Origin: a virus
Virus record (IMG/VR): IMGVR_UViG_3300010885_077336
Location: 1 to 23,786 of that record
Direction: 5' to 3' (one strand)
Length of the DNA: 23,786 nucleotides
A program made the position numbers and the translations under genes. Positions 1 through 6,056 of the stretch are shown here, piece by piece. The notes beneath the pieces are model-generated. The model did no database searches. It was not told the origin of the DNA and worked only from the letters and a program-made list of their open reading frames with translations. How positions within the stretch are numbered: position 1 is the first letter of the stretch; every line of letters begins with the position of its first letter.

Positions 1-42
1 AACGAAATGACTGCTTACAATAACAGGAGTAAACAACAATGA
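1..42 (+). CDS. 3' end of an unknown gene (partial)
   Basis: The first reading frame is open from base 1 to a TGA at 40-42, which overlaps the next start codon as ATGA, a junction typical of phage operons. The other two forward frames stop within the first 21 bases. Only 13 residues are visible (ending RSKQQ), so no family can be assigned. The ribosome site of the next gene lies inside it. It may simply be chance open sequence. Confidence 0.3.
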   Translation, partial: NEMTAYNNRSKQQ

Positions 43-131
43 AGTATTTACCAAAATTAGATGTTAACTTAGTTGGTAACATCGTGGTAGCATTAATTAT
101 TGTTAAAGTGTTAGCAAAACTTTTAGGATAA
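39..131 (+). CDS. 30-residue single-span membrane peptide
   Basis: This short ORF encodes 30 residues. It has an AGGAG ribosome site at 25-29, about nine bases before the ATG. After a short polar start (MKYLPKLDVN) comes an uninterrupted hydrophobic run of about 18 residues (LVGNIVVALIIVKVLAKLLG), enough for one transmembrane helix with a Lys-containing C-terminal end. It is followed at once by a terminator-like hairpin, so it would be the last gene of its transcript. I do not recognise the family. A small membrane peptide could affect lysis timing or the host envelope, but that is speculation. The good ribosome site and TM profile make it a plausible gene. Confidence 0.5.
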   Translation: MKYLPKLDVNLVGNIVVALIIVKVLAKLLG

Positions 132-141
132 GCATCAAGGG

Positions 142-173
142 TTGGTGGACCCCCAAAACCACCAATATTTTTA
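142..173 (+). terminator. Rho-independent terminator-like hairpin
   Basis: A perfect 7-bp inverted repeat, TTGGTGG at 142-148 and CCACCAA at 159-165, encloses a 10-base loop and is followed by the T-rich tail TATTTTTAT. It sits right after the small membrane peptide gene and before the AT-rich leader of the glycosyltransferase, where an operon boundary would be expected. The stem is short, so termination may be partial. Confidence 0.55.
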
Positions 174-182
174 TCGACTCTT

Positions 183-253
183 TTGAAAAAAAACTATAGA
201 ATACAGATATATAATATAGTAGTATGACTTTAACATTAAATGACTGATCGGAG
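183..253 (+). promoter_or_regulatory. AT-rich leader with possible -10 box and SD for the glycosyltransferase
   Basis: TATAAT at 210-215 is a perfect -10 hexamer, but the nearest -35-like sequence (TTGAAA, 183-188) is 21 bases away, too far for a standard sigma70 promoter. It may be an extended or activator-dependent (middle-type) promoter, or chance in AT-rich DNA. A GGAG ribosome site at 250-253 precedes the ATG at 264. Confidence 0.3.
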
Positions 254-263
254 ATAGTAGTTC

Positions 264-1235
264 ATGAAATTAAACGCACCCCCAAAGAAAAAAGAAATGA
301 GTAAGTTGCAACAGCAATTATTCAACAACAATCCACTTTTTATCAATAAACCCCAAGACAAAAAACCACCGCATATTTTTATTGCTACTCCCATGTTTGG
401 TGGTAGTGCTAATTACATGTACATGATCAGCCTGATCAATCTCTTGACCAAGTTGGGTCAGGCAGGTATTCCCAGCATGTTTGAGATTGCAGCCAATGAG
501 AGTTTAATCACCAAGGCTCGTAACATTCTGGTAGAAGGGTTCCTAAAATCTTCTGCTACTCATATGTTATTCCTGGATGCCGATCTGGGCTTTGATGCCG
601 ACGATGTACTTCGCATGATTCAATCAGATAAAGATCTCATCGGCGGTCAGTATGCTAAAAAGAAAATTAACTGGGATGTAGTTAAGCGTGTAGTTCAGGG
701 TGTTCCTGATATTCCACCTGCTCATGTTAATGCAGTCATTGCTGAAAGTACTTTCAGACCCATTGGTGATACCATGAGCTTTGACATCAACCAACCAGTT
801 GAAGTAGAAAGCATTGCTACTGGTATGATGCTGATCAAGCGTGAAGTATTCGAAGGCATGATTGAAAAACTAGGCGATGAAATTAACATCATCTCTGGTG
901 GTTCAGAAACCATGGATCCCAAGACCATGACTCGTGTTACAGATGCACATCGCAGAGCTTATTCATTCTTTGACGTAAGCATTGATCCAGTAAGTCGTGC
1001 ATATACCAGCGAAGACTTTACCTTCTGTAAACGCTTCAGACAAATTGGTGGCAAAGTTTGGTTAGCTCCCTGGACTCGTACAGTTCACGTAGGTACTTAT
1101 GAATATGTTTGTGATCTGGGTGCTGTAGCTAAATATACACAACAGATGATGGATCATAGTCCAGCTGCTAGTAGCACACCATTCCCTCAGAGTCCAGCTG
1201 GTGCAGAAATTAAACCAGTACAGGTTCCAGCATAA
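264..1235 (+). CDS. GT-A type glycosyltransferase
   Basis: This 323-residue protein looks like a nucleotide-sugar glycosyltransferase of the GT-A (GT2-like) fold. Near residues 37-43 it has a strand leading to ATPMFGG. A DxD motif (LFLDADLGF, D106-A107-D108) should bind the metal and nucleotide-sugar diphosphate. A later SEDFTFCKR segment has the acidic residues typical of the acceptor side, and ATGMMLIKREVF is a usual core segment. The Pro/Ala-rich C-terminal tail is probably disordered. A GGAG ribosome site lies ten bases before the ATG. The stop overlaps the next start (TAATG), so it is coupled to gp33. The sugar and acceptor (DNA, virion protein or host glycan) cannot be read from sequence. 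Related proteins are common in aquatic T4-like phages. Confidence 0.8.
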   Translation: MKLNAPPKKKEMSKLQQQLFNNNPLFINKPQDKKPPHIFIATPMFGGSANYMYMISLINLLTKLGQAGIPSMFEIAANESLITKARNILVEGFLKSSATHMLFLDADLGFDADDVLRMIQSDKDLIGGQYAKKKINWDVVKRVVQGVPDIPPAHVNAVIAESTFRPIGDTMSFDINQPVEVESIATGMMLIKREVFEGMIEKLGDEINIISGGSETMDPKTMTRVTDAHRRAYSFFDVSIDPVSRAYTSEDFTFCKRFRQIGGKVWLAPWTRTVHVGTYEYVCDLGAVAKYTQQMMDHSPAASSTPFPQSPAGAEIKPVQVPA

Positions 1236-1594
1236 TGGCCGGAATCAAGGACAAGGTTAATGCAGGTCAGGACATCATGGGCCTCAAGCTCATGGGTCCA
1301 GACGGCCAGGTCAAGGATAATCGTCTGGTAGACGAAGAGTCTGAAGTCGTGCTGACCAATGAATTCTTAATCAGTCGAGAGTTCACCAGCAGCAACGACT
1401 TCAGCACCTGGGTAGACAACTATCATGTGCAGACTCGCATTCCACGCATGGACATCATCATTGACTATTGTCAGAGTCGAGACATAGACATTGAATCAGT
1501 TGCACCGCTAATCAATCGTGTACTAAAAGAAAAAATCCGAGTTGAAGCCGAAGAAGCTAAACTCATGAAACCCACGGGCAGATTACCATTATAG
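1235..1594 (+). CDS. 33: gp33-like late-transcription co-activator
   Basis: This protein is 119 residues; T4 gp33 is 112. In T4, gp33 bridges RNA polymerase and the gp45 sliding clamp and activates late promoters recognised by gp55. Support here is a short helical C-terminal half (MDIIIDYCQSRDIDIESVA, then LINRVLKEKIRVEAEEAKL) resembling the gp33 family pattern, a hydrophobic C-terminus (GRLPL) where T4 has its clamp-binding LDFLL, and position directly before gp59 in a 33-59-32 cluster. T4 has the same three genes in another order. It starts in the TAATG overlap with the glycosyltransferase and has no strong ribosome site, so translational coupling is likely. Assignment rests on weak similarity plus context. 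Confidence 0.65.
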   Translation: MAGIKDKVNAGQDIMGLKLMGPDGQVKDNRLVDEESEVVLTNEFLISREFTSSNDFSTWVDNYHVQTRIPRMDIIIDYCQSRDIDIESVAPLINRVLKEKIRVEAEEAKLMKPTGRLPL

Positions 1595-1596
1595 CA

Positions 1597-2178
1597 ATGT
1601 CGGAATTCGATGCCTATAAGATGTATCTGGCACTCAAGGCTCATTTCCAGACTGAAAACTATGATGTGTTCAAAATGAAAGGACGCATCAGTGCCAGTCG
1701 CAAGAGCTTTGATGGTGCAGGTAAAGAGTTGGCATTTCGTCGATTAGTCAAGCTGTACAAGGACGAGGAAGTCTGTAATTTCATGGTGGCTAACTTCATC
1801 ACAGGTAATCGCTGGGGTGGCGTATTTGATGTAGCAGCTGCGCGTGAATACGCAGACTGGCAACGTCGTCAGCAAAGCCTGCGTTATATATTTGAACAGG
1901 ATCTCCGACAATTATATGACGAGGCTGCTGATCATGAGGTAACTGATATCTTTGCTCATGAAGCTGGTCAGCATCCACTGGTACTGAAATCCTATCTGAG
2001 ACGCAGCATTACTCCAGAAACTCTGATCATATTAAACAAGTTAACTGGGTTTGCCGCAGACATAGATCTGGATACCGATCCAGTCTGGCCAGACATACAT
2101 AGACTCATAGTTAAATATGCTCCGTTCCTAAAAATCAAACTCGAACCCTATCAGGAAATATATCATGGCTTTAAATGA
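1597..2178 (+). CDS. 59: gp59 replicative helicase loader
   Basis: This protein has 193 residues; T4 gp59 has 217. gp59 binds forked DNA and gp32 and loads the gp41 helicase during recombination-dependent replication. The N-terminal block (YKMYLALKAHF...YDVFKMKGRISASRKSF) and the following aromatic/basic helix (FRRLVKLYK...FMVANFITGNRWGG) match the order and key residues of the T4 protein (YKLYLMIKQHM, YDVIKY, ISNLVANQDAW). The mid-protein FEQDLRQLYDEA corresponds to FEEDIRNIYYFS. The C-terminal half is helical, as expected. It begins two bases after the gp33 stop and overlaps the next gene by 14 bases. Neighbouring gp32 is its functional partner. Confidence 0.9.
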   Translation: MSEFDAYKMYLALKAHFQTENYDVFKMKGRISASRKSFDGAGKELAFRRLVKLYKDEEVCNFMVANFITGNRWGGVFDVAAAREYADWQRRQQSLRYIFEQDLRQLYDEAADHEVTDIFAHEAGQHPLVLKSYLRRSITPETLIILNKLTGFAADIDLDTDPVWPDIHRLIVKYAPFLKIKLEPYQEIYHGFK

Positions 2179-2416
2179 AATAGAAGAACAAATCAGTCTG
2201 GAACGCATTCGTCAGCTAGAAGAAGCAGTCATGGTCCTGAGCTCAGACATACAGCACATCAGTCAGGCTGTGAGAGATTGTCAGAACATGATAGTTAAAA
2301 TAGCAACCAATCAGCAGCAAATGGCCGAAAGAGTCAGCATGTGGCCCTATGTTAAAGTTGAATCAAAGCAAAAACCTAAACCCAAACCTAAACCACCAGC
2401 TGGTGATATATATTGA
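2165..2416 (+). CDS. Small coiled-coil protein, unknown function
   Basis: This 83-residue protein begins inside the end of gp59 (14-base overlap) and stops at a TGA lying within the -35 box of the gp32 promoter. Residues 1 to about 60 form a likely amphipathic coiled coil (SLERIRQLEEAVMVLSSDI and following). The tail is a Lys-Pro repeat (KPKPKPKPP) that is probably extended and basic. I do not recognise the family. Its place between gp59 and gp32 suggests a link to DNA replication or recombination, but nothing in the sequence shows a function. Confidence 0.7.
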   Translation: MALNEIEEQISLERIRQLEEAVMVLSSDIQHISQAVRDCQNMIVKIATNQQQMAERVSMWPYVKVESKQKPKPKPKPPAGDIY

Positions 2417-2441
2417 CATCAGCAATGATTTATTATATAAT
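2413..2441 (+). promoter_or_regulatory. Perfect sigma70 consensus promoter for gene 32
   Basis: TTGACA at 2413-2418 is separated by exactly 17 bases from TATAAT at 2436-2441, a full match to the sigma70 consensus. Transcription would start near 2448, leaving a leader of about 75 bases before gene 32. The -35 box contains the stop codon of the preceding gene. Host sigma70 RNA polymerase should use it without phage factors, giving early, strong gp32 expression. Confidence 0.85.
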
Positions 2442-2446
2442 GTCTT

Positions 2447-2522
2447 TGATGAGTAGTAATTCGTCATGGTAATACCAAAACTAAAAATACAATTTATACA
2501 ACGCACATAAGGAGTAATACAA
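2447..2522 (+). promoter_or_regulatory. gp32 mRNA leader, possible autogenous operator
   Basis: The leader starts with TGATGA (2447-2452), which can pair with TCGTCA (2461-2466) around an 8-base loop (one G-U pair). The loop TAGT (2454-2457) can pair with ACTA (2480-2483), giving a possible pseudoknot. Beyond it is an A-rich unstructured stretch running to the AAGGAG ribosome site (2509-2514). T4 gp32 represses its own translation by nucleating on a 5' pseudoknot and spreading over an unstructured A/U-rich ribosome site. The layout here is similar, but the pairing is short and unproven. Confidence 0.45.
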
Positions 2523-3419
2523 ATGGCTTTTAATAGCTTATCCGATCTAAGAAATAGTCGTGGCAATTTTGATTCATTAATGAAAGAAGTTGAGAAGATT
2601 GCCAATCCTCAAACCTCAGATAGCCGAGACGATGAACGTTTCTGGCAACCTGAAGTCGATAAAGCCGGCAATGGCTTTGCAGTAATTCGTTTTCTTCCTG
2701 CACCTAAAGGTGAAGAAATGCCCTGGGCAAGAATCTGGAGTCATGGATTCCAAGGTCCAACTGGTAAGTGGTATATTGAGAATTCACTAACCACCATCGG
2801 TAAACCTGACCCAGTGTCTGAAATGAACAACGAACTTTGGAACTCAGGTTCTGAAGCCAACAAAGAAATTGCTCGTAAACAAAAACGTCGCTTAAATTAT
2901 ACCTGTAACGTTCTAGTCATACAGGATCCTGCACATCCAGAAAACGAAGGCAAAGTTAAATTATTTAAATTTGGCAAACGCATCTTTGACAAGATCAAAG
3001 ATGTCATGCAACCTCAGTTTCAGGATGAAGAACCAGTTAATCCGTTTGATTTTTGGAAAGGTGCTAACTTCAAATTAAAGATTCGTAAAGTTGAAGGTTA
3101 TCGCAACTATGACAAATCAGAGTTTGAAAGCATTGCGCCTTTGAACGCGGATGATGCAGAAATTGAAAAAGTTTGGACACAACAACACAGCCTGGTAGAT
3201 TTTTCAGATGCTCGTCATTTCAAATCATATGAAGAGCTCAAGAAGAAATTAGATGCTGTGCTTAGTGGTGTTCCAGCAGCAGTACGACATGCTGAAGAAG
3301 TTGACCTGGCAACACCAGCTGCAGTTAAACCTGCGGCAGCTGCTAGACCAGCTCCACAGCCTGAAGAGGATGATGACAGTAGCCTAAGTTACTTTGCTAA
3401 CCTAGCTGCGGAAGATTAA
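2523..3419 (+). CDS. 32: gp32 single-stranded DNA-binding protein
   Basis: This 298-residue protein (T4: 301) coats ssDNA in replication, recombination and repair and recruits gp59 and polymerase. Core OB-fold signatures are present: NGFAVIRFLPAP, SHGFQGPTGKWYIE, CNVLVIQDPAHPENEGKV, FGKRIFDKI and GANFKLKIRKVEGYRNYDKS, in the same order as in T4. The C-terminus is Ala/Pro-rich, then acidic (EEDDDSS...AAED), as expected for the partner-binding tail. H74 matches a T4 zinc ligand, but the Cys cluster is absent: T4 CPVC reads DPVS (residues 96-99), and the only Cys is C128. A zinc-free fold is therefore likely. It has an AAGGAG ribosome site, its own sigma70 promoter and a downstream terminator. 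Confidence 0.95.
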   Translation: MAFNSLSDLRNSRGNFDSLMKEVEKIANPQTSDSRDDERFWQPEVDKAGNGFAVIRFLPAPKGEEMPWARIWSHGFQGPTGKWYIENSLTTIGKPDPVSEMNNELWNSGSEANKEIARKQKRRLNYTCNVLVIQDPAHPENEGKVKLFKFGKRIFDKIKDVMQPQFQDEEPVNPFDFWKGANFKLKIRKVEGYRNYDKSEFESIAPLNADDAEIEKVWTQQHSLVDFSDARHFKSYEELKKKLDAVLSGVPAAVRHAEEVDLATPAAVKPAAAARPAPQPEEDDDSSLSYFANLAAED

Positions 3420-3468
3420 AACGTCCCTTAAAGAAGGATGTTTTGAAGGGGCTTCGGCCCCTTTTTTT
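3420..3468 (+). terminator. Tandem hairpins with strong UUCG terminator
   Basis: Directly after the gp32 stop, AACGTCC (3420-3426) can pair with GGATGTT (3436-3442) in a first, imperfect hairpin. A second hairpin has stem AAGGGGC (3446-3452), loop TTCG and stem GCCCCTT (3457-3463), followed by Ts to 3468. This is a textbook rho-independent terminator for the plus-strand operon. The minus-strand operon ends at 3467, directly against it, but on that strand the hairpin lacks a good T-run, so it works mainly for gp32. Confidence 0.93.
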
Positions 3469-4774
3469 ATAGTGGCATCATGCCACGGAACATGTGACGC
3501 TCAAACGCACTTTCGTTTGGTCTAATGCTTGGTCCCGGAGCAAATATTGGTGGAGAAGTTGTAACTGATGGTGGAGCAGCTGCAATGTTATTAATTATGG
3601 TTGGGTTACTACCAAACTGAGACTGAAGATTTTGGTTTTCACTTTGCAAATCCTGAACCTGTCTACTAAGCATAGGTCTTGGTTTAACTTCAGCAGGCGC
3701 AGAACCACTGCTAAAAGAAGTTCCGTTAGGGTTTGTATCAAATAAATTAGTACGATTTTTTACACCCTCAATTAGACCGTAACCTGCACCCAAAGCACCT
3801 CCAACAACTGCGCCGCCTGGGCCAAGAATACTTCCTAACATGGCACCAGTGCCAGCATAACCTGCAACATCTGCAGCTATGCCCACACCAGCCCCAATAT
3901 TTTCATGTCCATGTTCAGCCAACTGATCAGCAGCAACATTACCTAAAATATTAGTAGCTATTCCAGCAATACCTAATTTACCACCTAATTTTAAATTTTG
4001 TCCTATTCTTTGTTTTAGTGTTGGTTTAGCCGAGGGCCCTTTTTTGGAACCTGGTCCTGTTTTATCGTTACCACCCCCAGCACTTGGACCCCCTGGGCTA
4101 CCTGGAATGTCTGGCAGGCCCGGTAAATTTTTAATGCCCATGGCAGCTGCTAATGAACCAATGGCTGCACCTAAAACACGACCTAAGCCTTCTATGGCTC
4201 GACCAATGCCCTCGGCTATACCACCTATGGCTGTACCTATGCCCTGTATGGCTGCACCTATGCCACTGCTACCCGAACCAACTGATTTAGTTTCAGCAGT
4301 TCCAGCAGTAGTAGCGCTTTCATTTACAGCATAATTTTCTGGGCTCAGTGTTGGAACAAATGTATTTTTAGTTGATGCTGATGCCGGAGCAGGTGGTATC
4401 ATGCTAGCCATGCGAGCCTTAGCTCCGGTATTAGCAGTACCAGCCAGGCGACGATTTAGGGCATCTATGCTTCTGCGTAATCCTATACTATCAGTATGAT
4501 TAGCAGTCTGTAATTTTTTTAGAGTGTCTTCTAACTCATGAAATATTGTTTTCTGTTCTTCGGTGGCGTCTTTTAATAACTCTTCGCGTTTGCGAGTCTG
4601 ATTAACGAAATCTTCAAAGATCTGGGCACCACTCTTAGCGCCAGCAGAAGTAGCTGCTCCAGATAGAGCATCTACCAGATCTTTAAATTGATCTGGGTTA
4701 AGTCTAACCAGAGCTTCTTCCTTTTGATCTAGTCTTTGCTGACCAGCAATTAGATCTTTTAATTTAATGGCCAT
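3467..4774 (-). CDS. Coiled-coil and glycine-zipper protein, possible tape measure
   Basis: This 435-residue protein was not recognised by family. Residues about 50-115 are charged and helical (coiled-coil-like). Residues 171-205 are a 7-residue repeat (GIGAAIQ, GIGTAIG, GIAEGIG, RAIEGLG and so on), followed by a Gly/Pro linker. Residues about 265-335 are a long hydrophobic Gly/Ala segment, and a short coiled coil sits at about 370-390. Helical N-terminus plus hydrophobic segments is a pattern seen in tail tape-measure proteins, and the gene lies downstream of the gp26/gp51-like chaperone pair, where many phages place the tape measure. Against this, a holin-like gene intervenes and T4 gp29 is longer (590). 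A membrane-active lysis or injection protein is the alternative. The start overlaps the preceding stop (TAATG). Confidence 0.75.
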   Translation of the reverse strand: MAIKLKDLIAGQQRLDQKEEALVRLNPDQFKDLVDALSGAATSAGAKSGAQIFEDFVNQTRKREELLKDATEEQKTIFHELEDTLKKLQTANHTDSIGLRRSIDALNRRLAGTANTGAKARMASMIPPAPASASTKNTFVPTLSPENYAVNESATTAGTAETKSVGSGSSGIGAAIQGIGTAIGGIAEGIGRAIEGLGRVLGAAIGSLAAAMGIKNLPGLPDIPGSPGGPSAGGGNDKTGPGSKKGPSAKPTLKQRIGQNLKLGGKLGIAGIATNILGNVAADQLAEHGHENIGAGVGIAADVAGYAGTGAMLGSILGPGGAVVGGALGAGYGLIEGVKNRTNLFDTNPNGTSFSSGSAPAEVKPRPMLSRQVQDLQSENQNLQSQFGSNPTIINNIAAAPPSVTTSPPIFAPGPSIRPNESAFERHMFRGMMPL

Positions 4775-5160
4775 TATTCAGCGTATCTTGCATTAGGTGT
4801 TGGTTCATCTGCAGGTGTGGCTGCTGCCTGTGTCCAGGTATCGGTAGTTTTGGTTCCCAGCGATGCTCCACCATTGGGATCAATACCTTTATTAATCATG
4901 GCTTCTTTTTCCTTGCCACGAGTCCAGGCAGCTATGCCTAAAATACCACCCATGGCCAAATGATATAGTCCGCCGCCCTGTAAGGTCAGGGGCGTCCATG
5001 AGGTCACAGCCTGACCTGGATTCCAATATTGTAGGATGTTAAAAATAATTGGTCCTACTATAAAATCAAACCAAATTGTAGCCATGTATGTAATAGCCAT
5101 CATAGGACGCCATTTTTTGGTCATCCAATCTTCTGTAGATAGTGCTGGTTTAGTTGCCAT
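4774..5160 (-). CDS. Holin-like two-span membrane protein
   Basis: This 128-residue protein has two likely transmembrane helices, residues about 20-43 (MMAITYMATIWFDFIVGPII) and about 63-80 (GGLYHLAMGGILGIAAW). The second is followed by a basic/acidic RGKEKEAM stretch and a hydrophilic tail. Pattern and spacing, with WRPM before the first helix and a Gly-rich second helix ending in RGKEK, resemble the 3TM-type phage/GTA holin families. It would form lesions in the inner membrane for endolysin release, but no endolysin gene is adjacent, so this is tentative. It could instead be a tail-associated membrane protein. An AAGGAA ribosome site precedes the ATG. The stop is coupled to the next start. 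Confidence 0.65.
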   Translation of the reverse strand: MATKPALSTEDWMTKKWRPMMAITYMATIWFDFIVGPIIFNILQYWNPGQAVTSWTPLTLQGGGLYHLAMGGILGIAAWTRGKEKEAMINKGIDPNGGASLGTKTTDTWTQAAATPADEPTPNARYAE

Positions 5161-5161
5161 T

Positions 5162-5350
5162 TTAAGTTCCTTTCTGTTGTTGTAAACGCTGGTTCTCTTC
5201 CTTGAGATAATTAACCAACAACATAATATAAATTTCCCTCTCCCACGGCATCATATTTTCTAACTCTGTTAAACTATACTTATGAAACTGCATCAGATTA
5301 AAGTTAGTCTGATAATAGTTCAGAAGTGTCTCGTGTGAAAGGATTAACCG
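5162..5350 (-). CDS. gp51-like tail-assembly chaperone extension, made by -1 frameshift
   Basis: The -1 frame relative to gp26 is open from 5383 to a TAA at 5162-5164. Read through the slippery site it adds 62 residues to the first 233 of gp26, giving a 295-residue fusion. The added part is amphipathic and helical: NYYQTNFNLMQFHKYSL, then ELENMMPWEREIYIMLL, then LKEENQRLQQQ. A Y-x-L-x-E-L-E-x-M-x-P-x-E-R-E pattern like this is typical of the downstream part of tail assembly chaperones, and its position after gp26 suggests the gp51 role (baseplate hub assembly). There is no ATG, GTG or TTG until an ATG at 5293-5291, which lacks a purine-rich ribosome site. Translation by frameshift is inferred. 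The coding potential is clear from the open frame and protein-like composition. Confidence 0.75.
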   Translation of the reverse strand, partial: RLILSHETLLNYYQTNFNLMQFHKYSLTELENMMPWEREIYIMLLVNYLKEENQRLQQQKGT

Positions 5351-6048
5351 AAAAAACTTTGCAAACCCTCCAGGGCTGCGGTATTATCTGATTCACATTT
5401 GATACACTTAAAACTAATTTCATGTCTAAGCTTAGGTAAAGTAATAAAAAACTTTTCTAGTTTACTAAAATTACCTGGACTTAAATTCTCTACAAATTCA
5501 ATCAAATCAGCTGGACTATAATCCAGAGCTGAGTACATGTCATCATCTTTCCAAATAGTATTAATACACTTGGCAATTAAACCAATGATCTGATCTGCAT
5601 CAGGGTTAGTAACACCTCTGAGACTGGTTAGACTTTCCAGATCTGGATCTGTTAATGTTACCAATAATCCATGCCCTAGATCAACTTTATGATCATGATC
5701 CGGATATTTTTTAACTTCAACTGTGGTTAGATCTAATTGAGCATCCTGTTTATTACCACATTCACCACAGGTTAAAACCAGATCTATGTTCTCACCCACG
5801 CTGTTGGCTCGGAGTTTTAAAAATAAAAACTCTAGATCATAGGCTGGTAATTTACGTACATCTAGTTTGTTAAATGTACATTCAAACACCAGATCAATGA
5901 CTGCCTGTGTTTGTTGTTCTAATCCTGCGTTTTGTGCAATTAATAATTGCTTTTGCTCTCGGACCAAAAATGGTCGGTATTTTATGACTTCACCAGTACT
6001 AGGTAATTCTGTAGAATAAACCGGCACGTCAATTTTGGGTAATGCCAT
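5344..6048 (-). CDS. 26: gp26 baseplate hub protein
   Basis: This 234-residue protein matches the T4 base plate hub family that includes gp26 (T4: 208). The opening MALPKIDVPVYSTELPSTG, then IKYRPFLVREQKQLLIA, is the hallmark N-terminus. Middle motifs include LPAYDLEFLFLKLRANSVGE. Two CxxC pairs, C94/C97 and C215/C218, could form a zinc ribbon bridging the domain. gp26 acts in hub assembly in the cytoplasm. An AGGAG ribosome site overlapping the previous stop precedes the ATG. The 3' end carries a -1 slippery heptamer leading into a second ORF, so this is likely the short form of a two-product gene. Confidence 0.88.
   Translation of the reverse strand: MALPKIDVPVYSTELPSTGEVIKYRPFLVREQKQLLIAQNAGLEQQTQAVIDLVFECTFNKLDVRKLPAYDLEFLFLKLRANSVGENIDLVLTCGECGNKQDAQLDLTTVEVKKYPDHDHKVDLGHGLLVTLTDPDLESLTSLRGVTNPDADQIIGLIAKCINTIWKDDDMYSALDYSPADLIEFVENLSPGNFSKLEKFFITLPKLRHEISFKCIKCESDNTAALEGLQSFFG
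5350..5356 (-). promoter_or_regulatory. -1 ribosomal frameshift slippery heptamer
   Basis: On the minus strand, gp26 ends agT TTT TTC ggt taa. T TTT TTC fits the X XXY YYZ rule for simultaneous -1 slippage of two Phe tRNAs, and it lies two codons before the stop. The zero and -1 frames are both open only over about 40 bases, and the heptamer falls inside that window. A possible downstream hairpin (ATCAGA/TCTGAT, 5313-5308 with 5297-5292) starts about 36 bases later, farther than usual for a stimulator. Confidence 0.7.
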
Positions 6049-6056
6049 GACAACTC

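Noticed and set aside
4160-4264. Short repeats as a CRISPR array
   Set aside because: Units are contiguous imperfect 21-bp coding repeats with no spacers; they encode a protein heptad.
5165-5293. Independent translation of the gp51-like ORF from ATG 5293-5291
   Set aside because: No purine-rich ribosome site precedes it and it would drop the first 19 residues, whose composition continues the same helix. Frameshift is the better explanation, though not proven.
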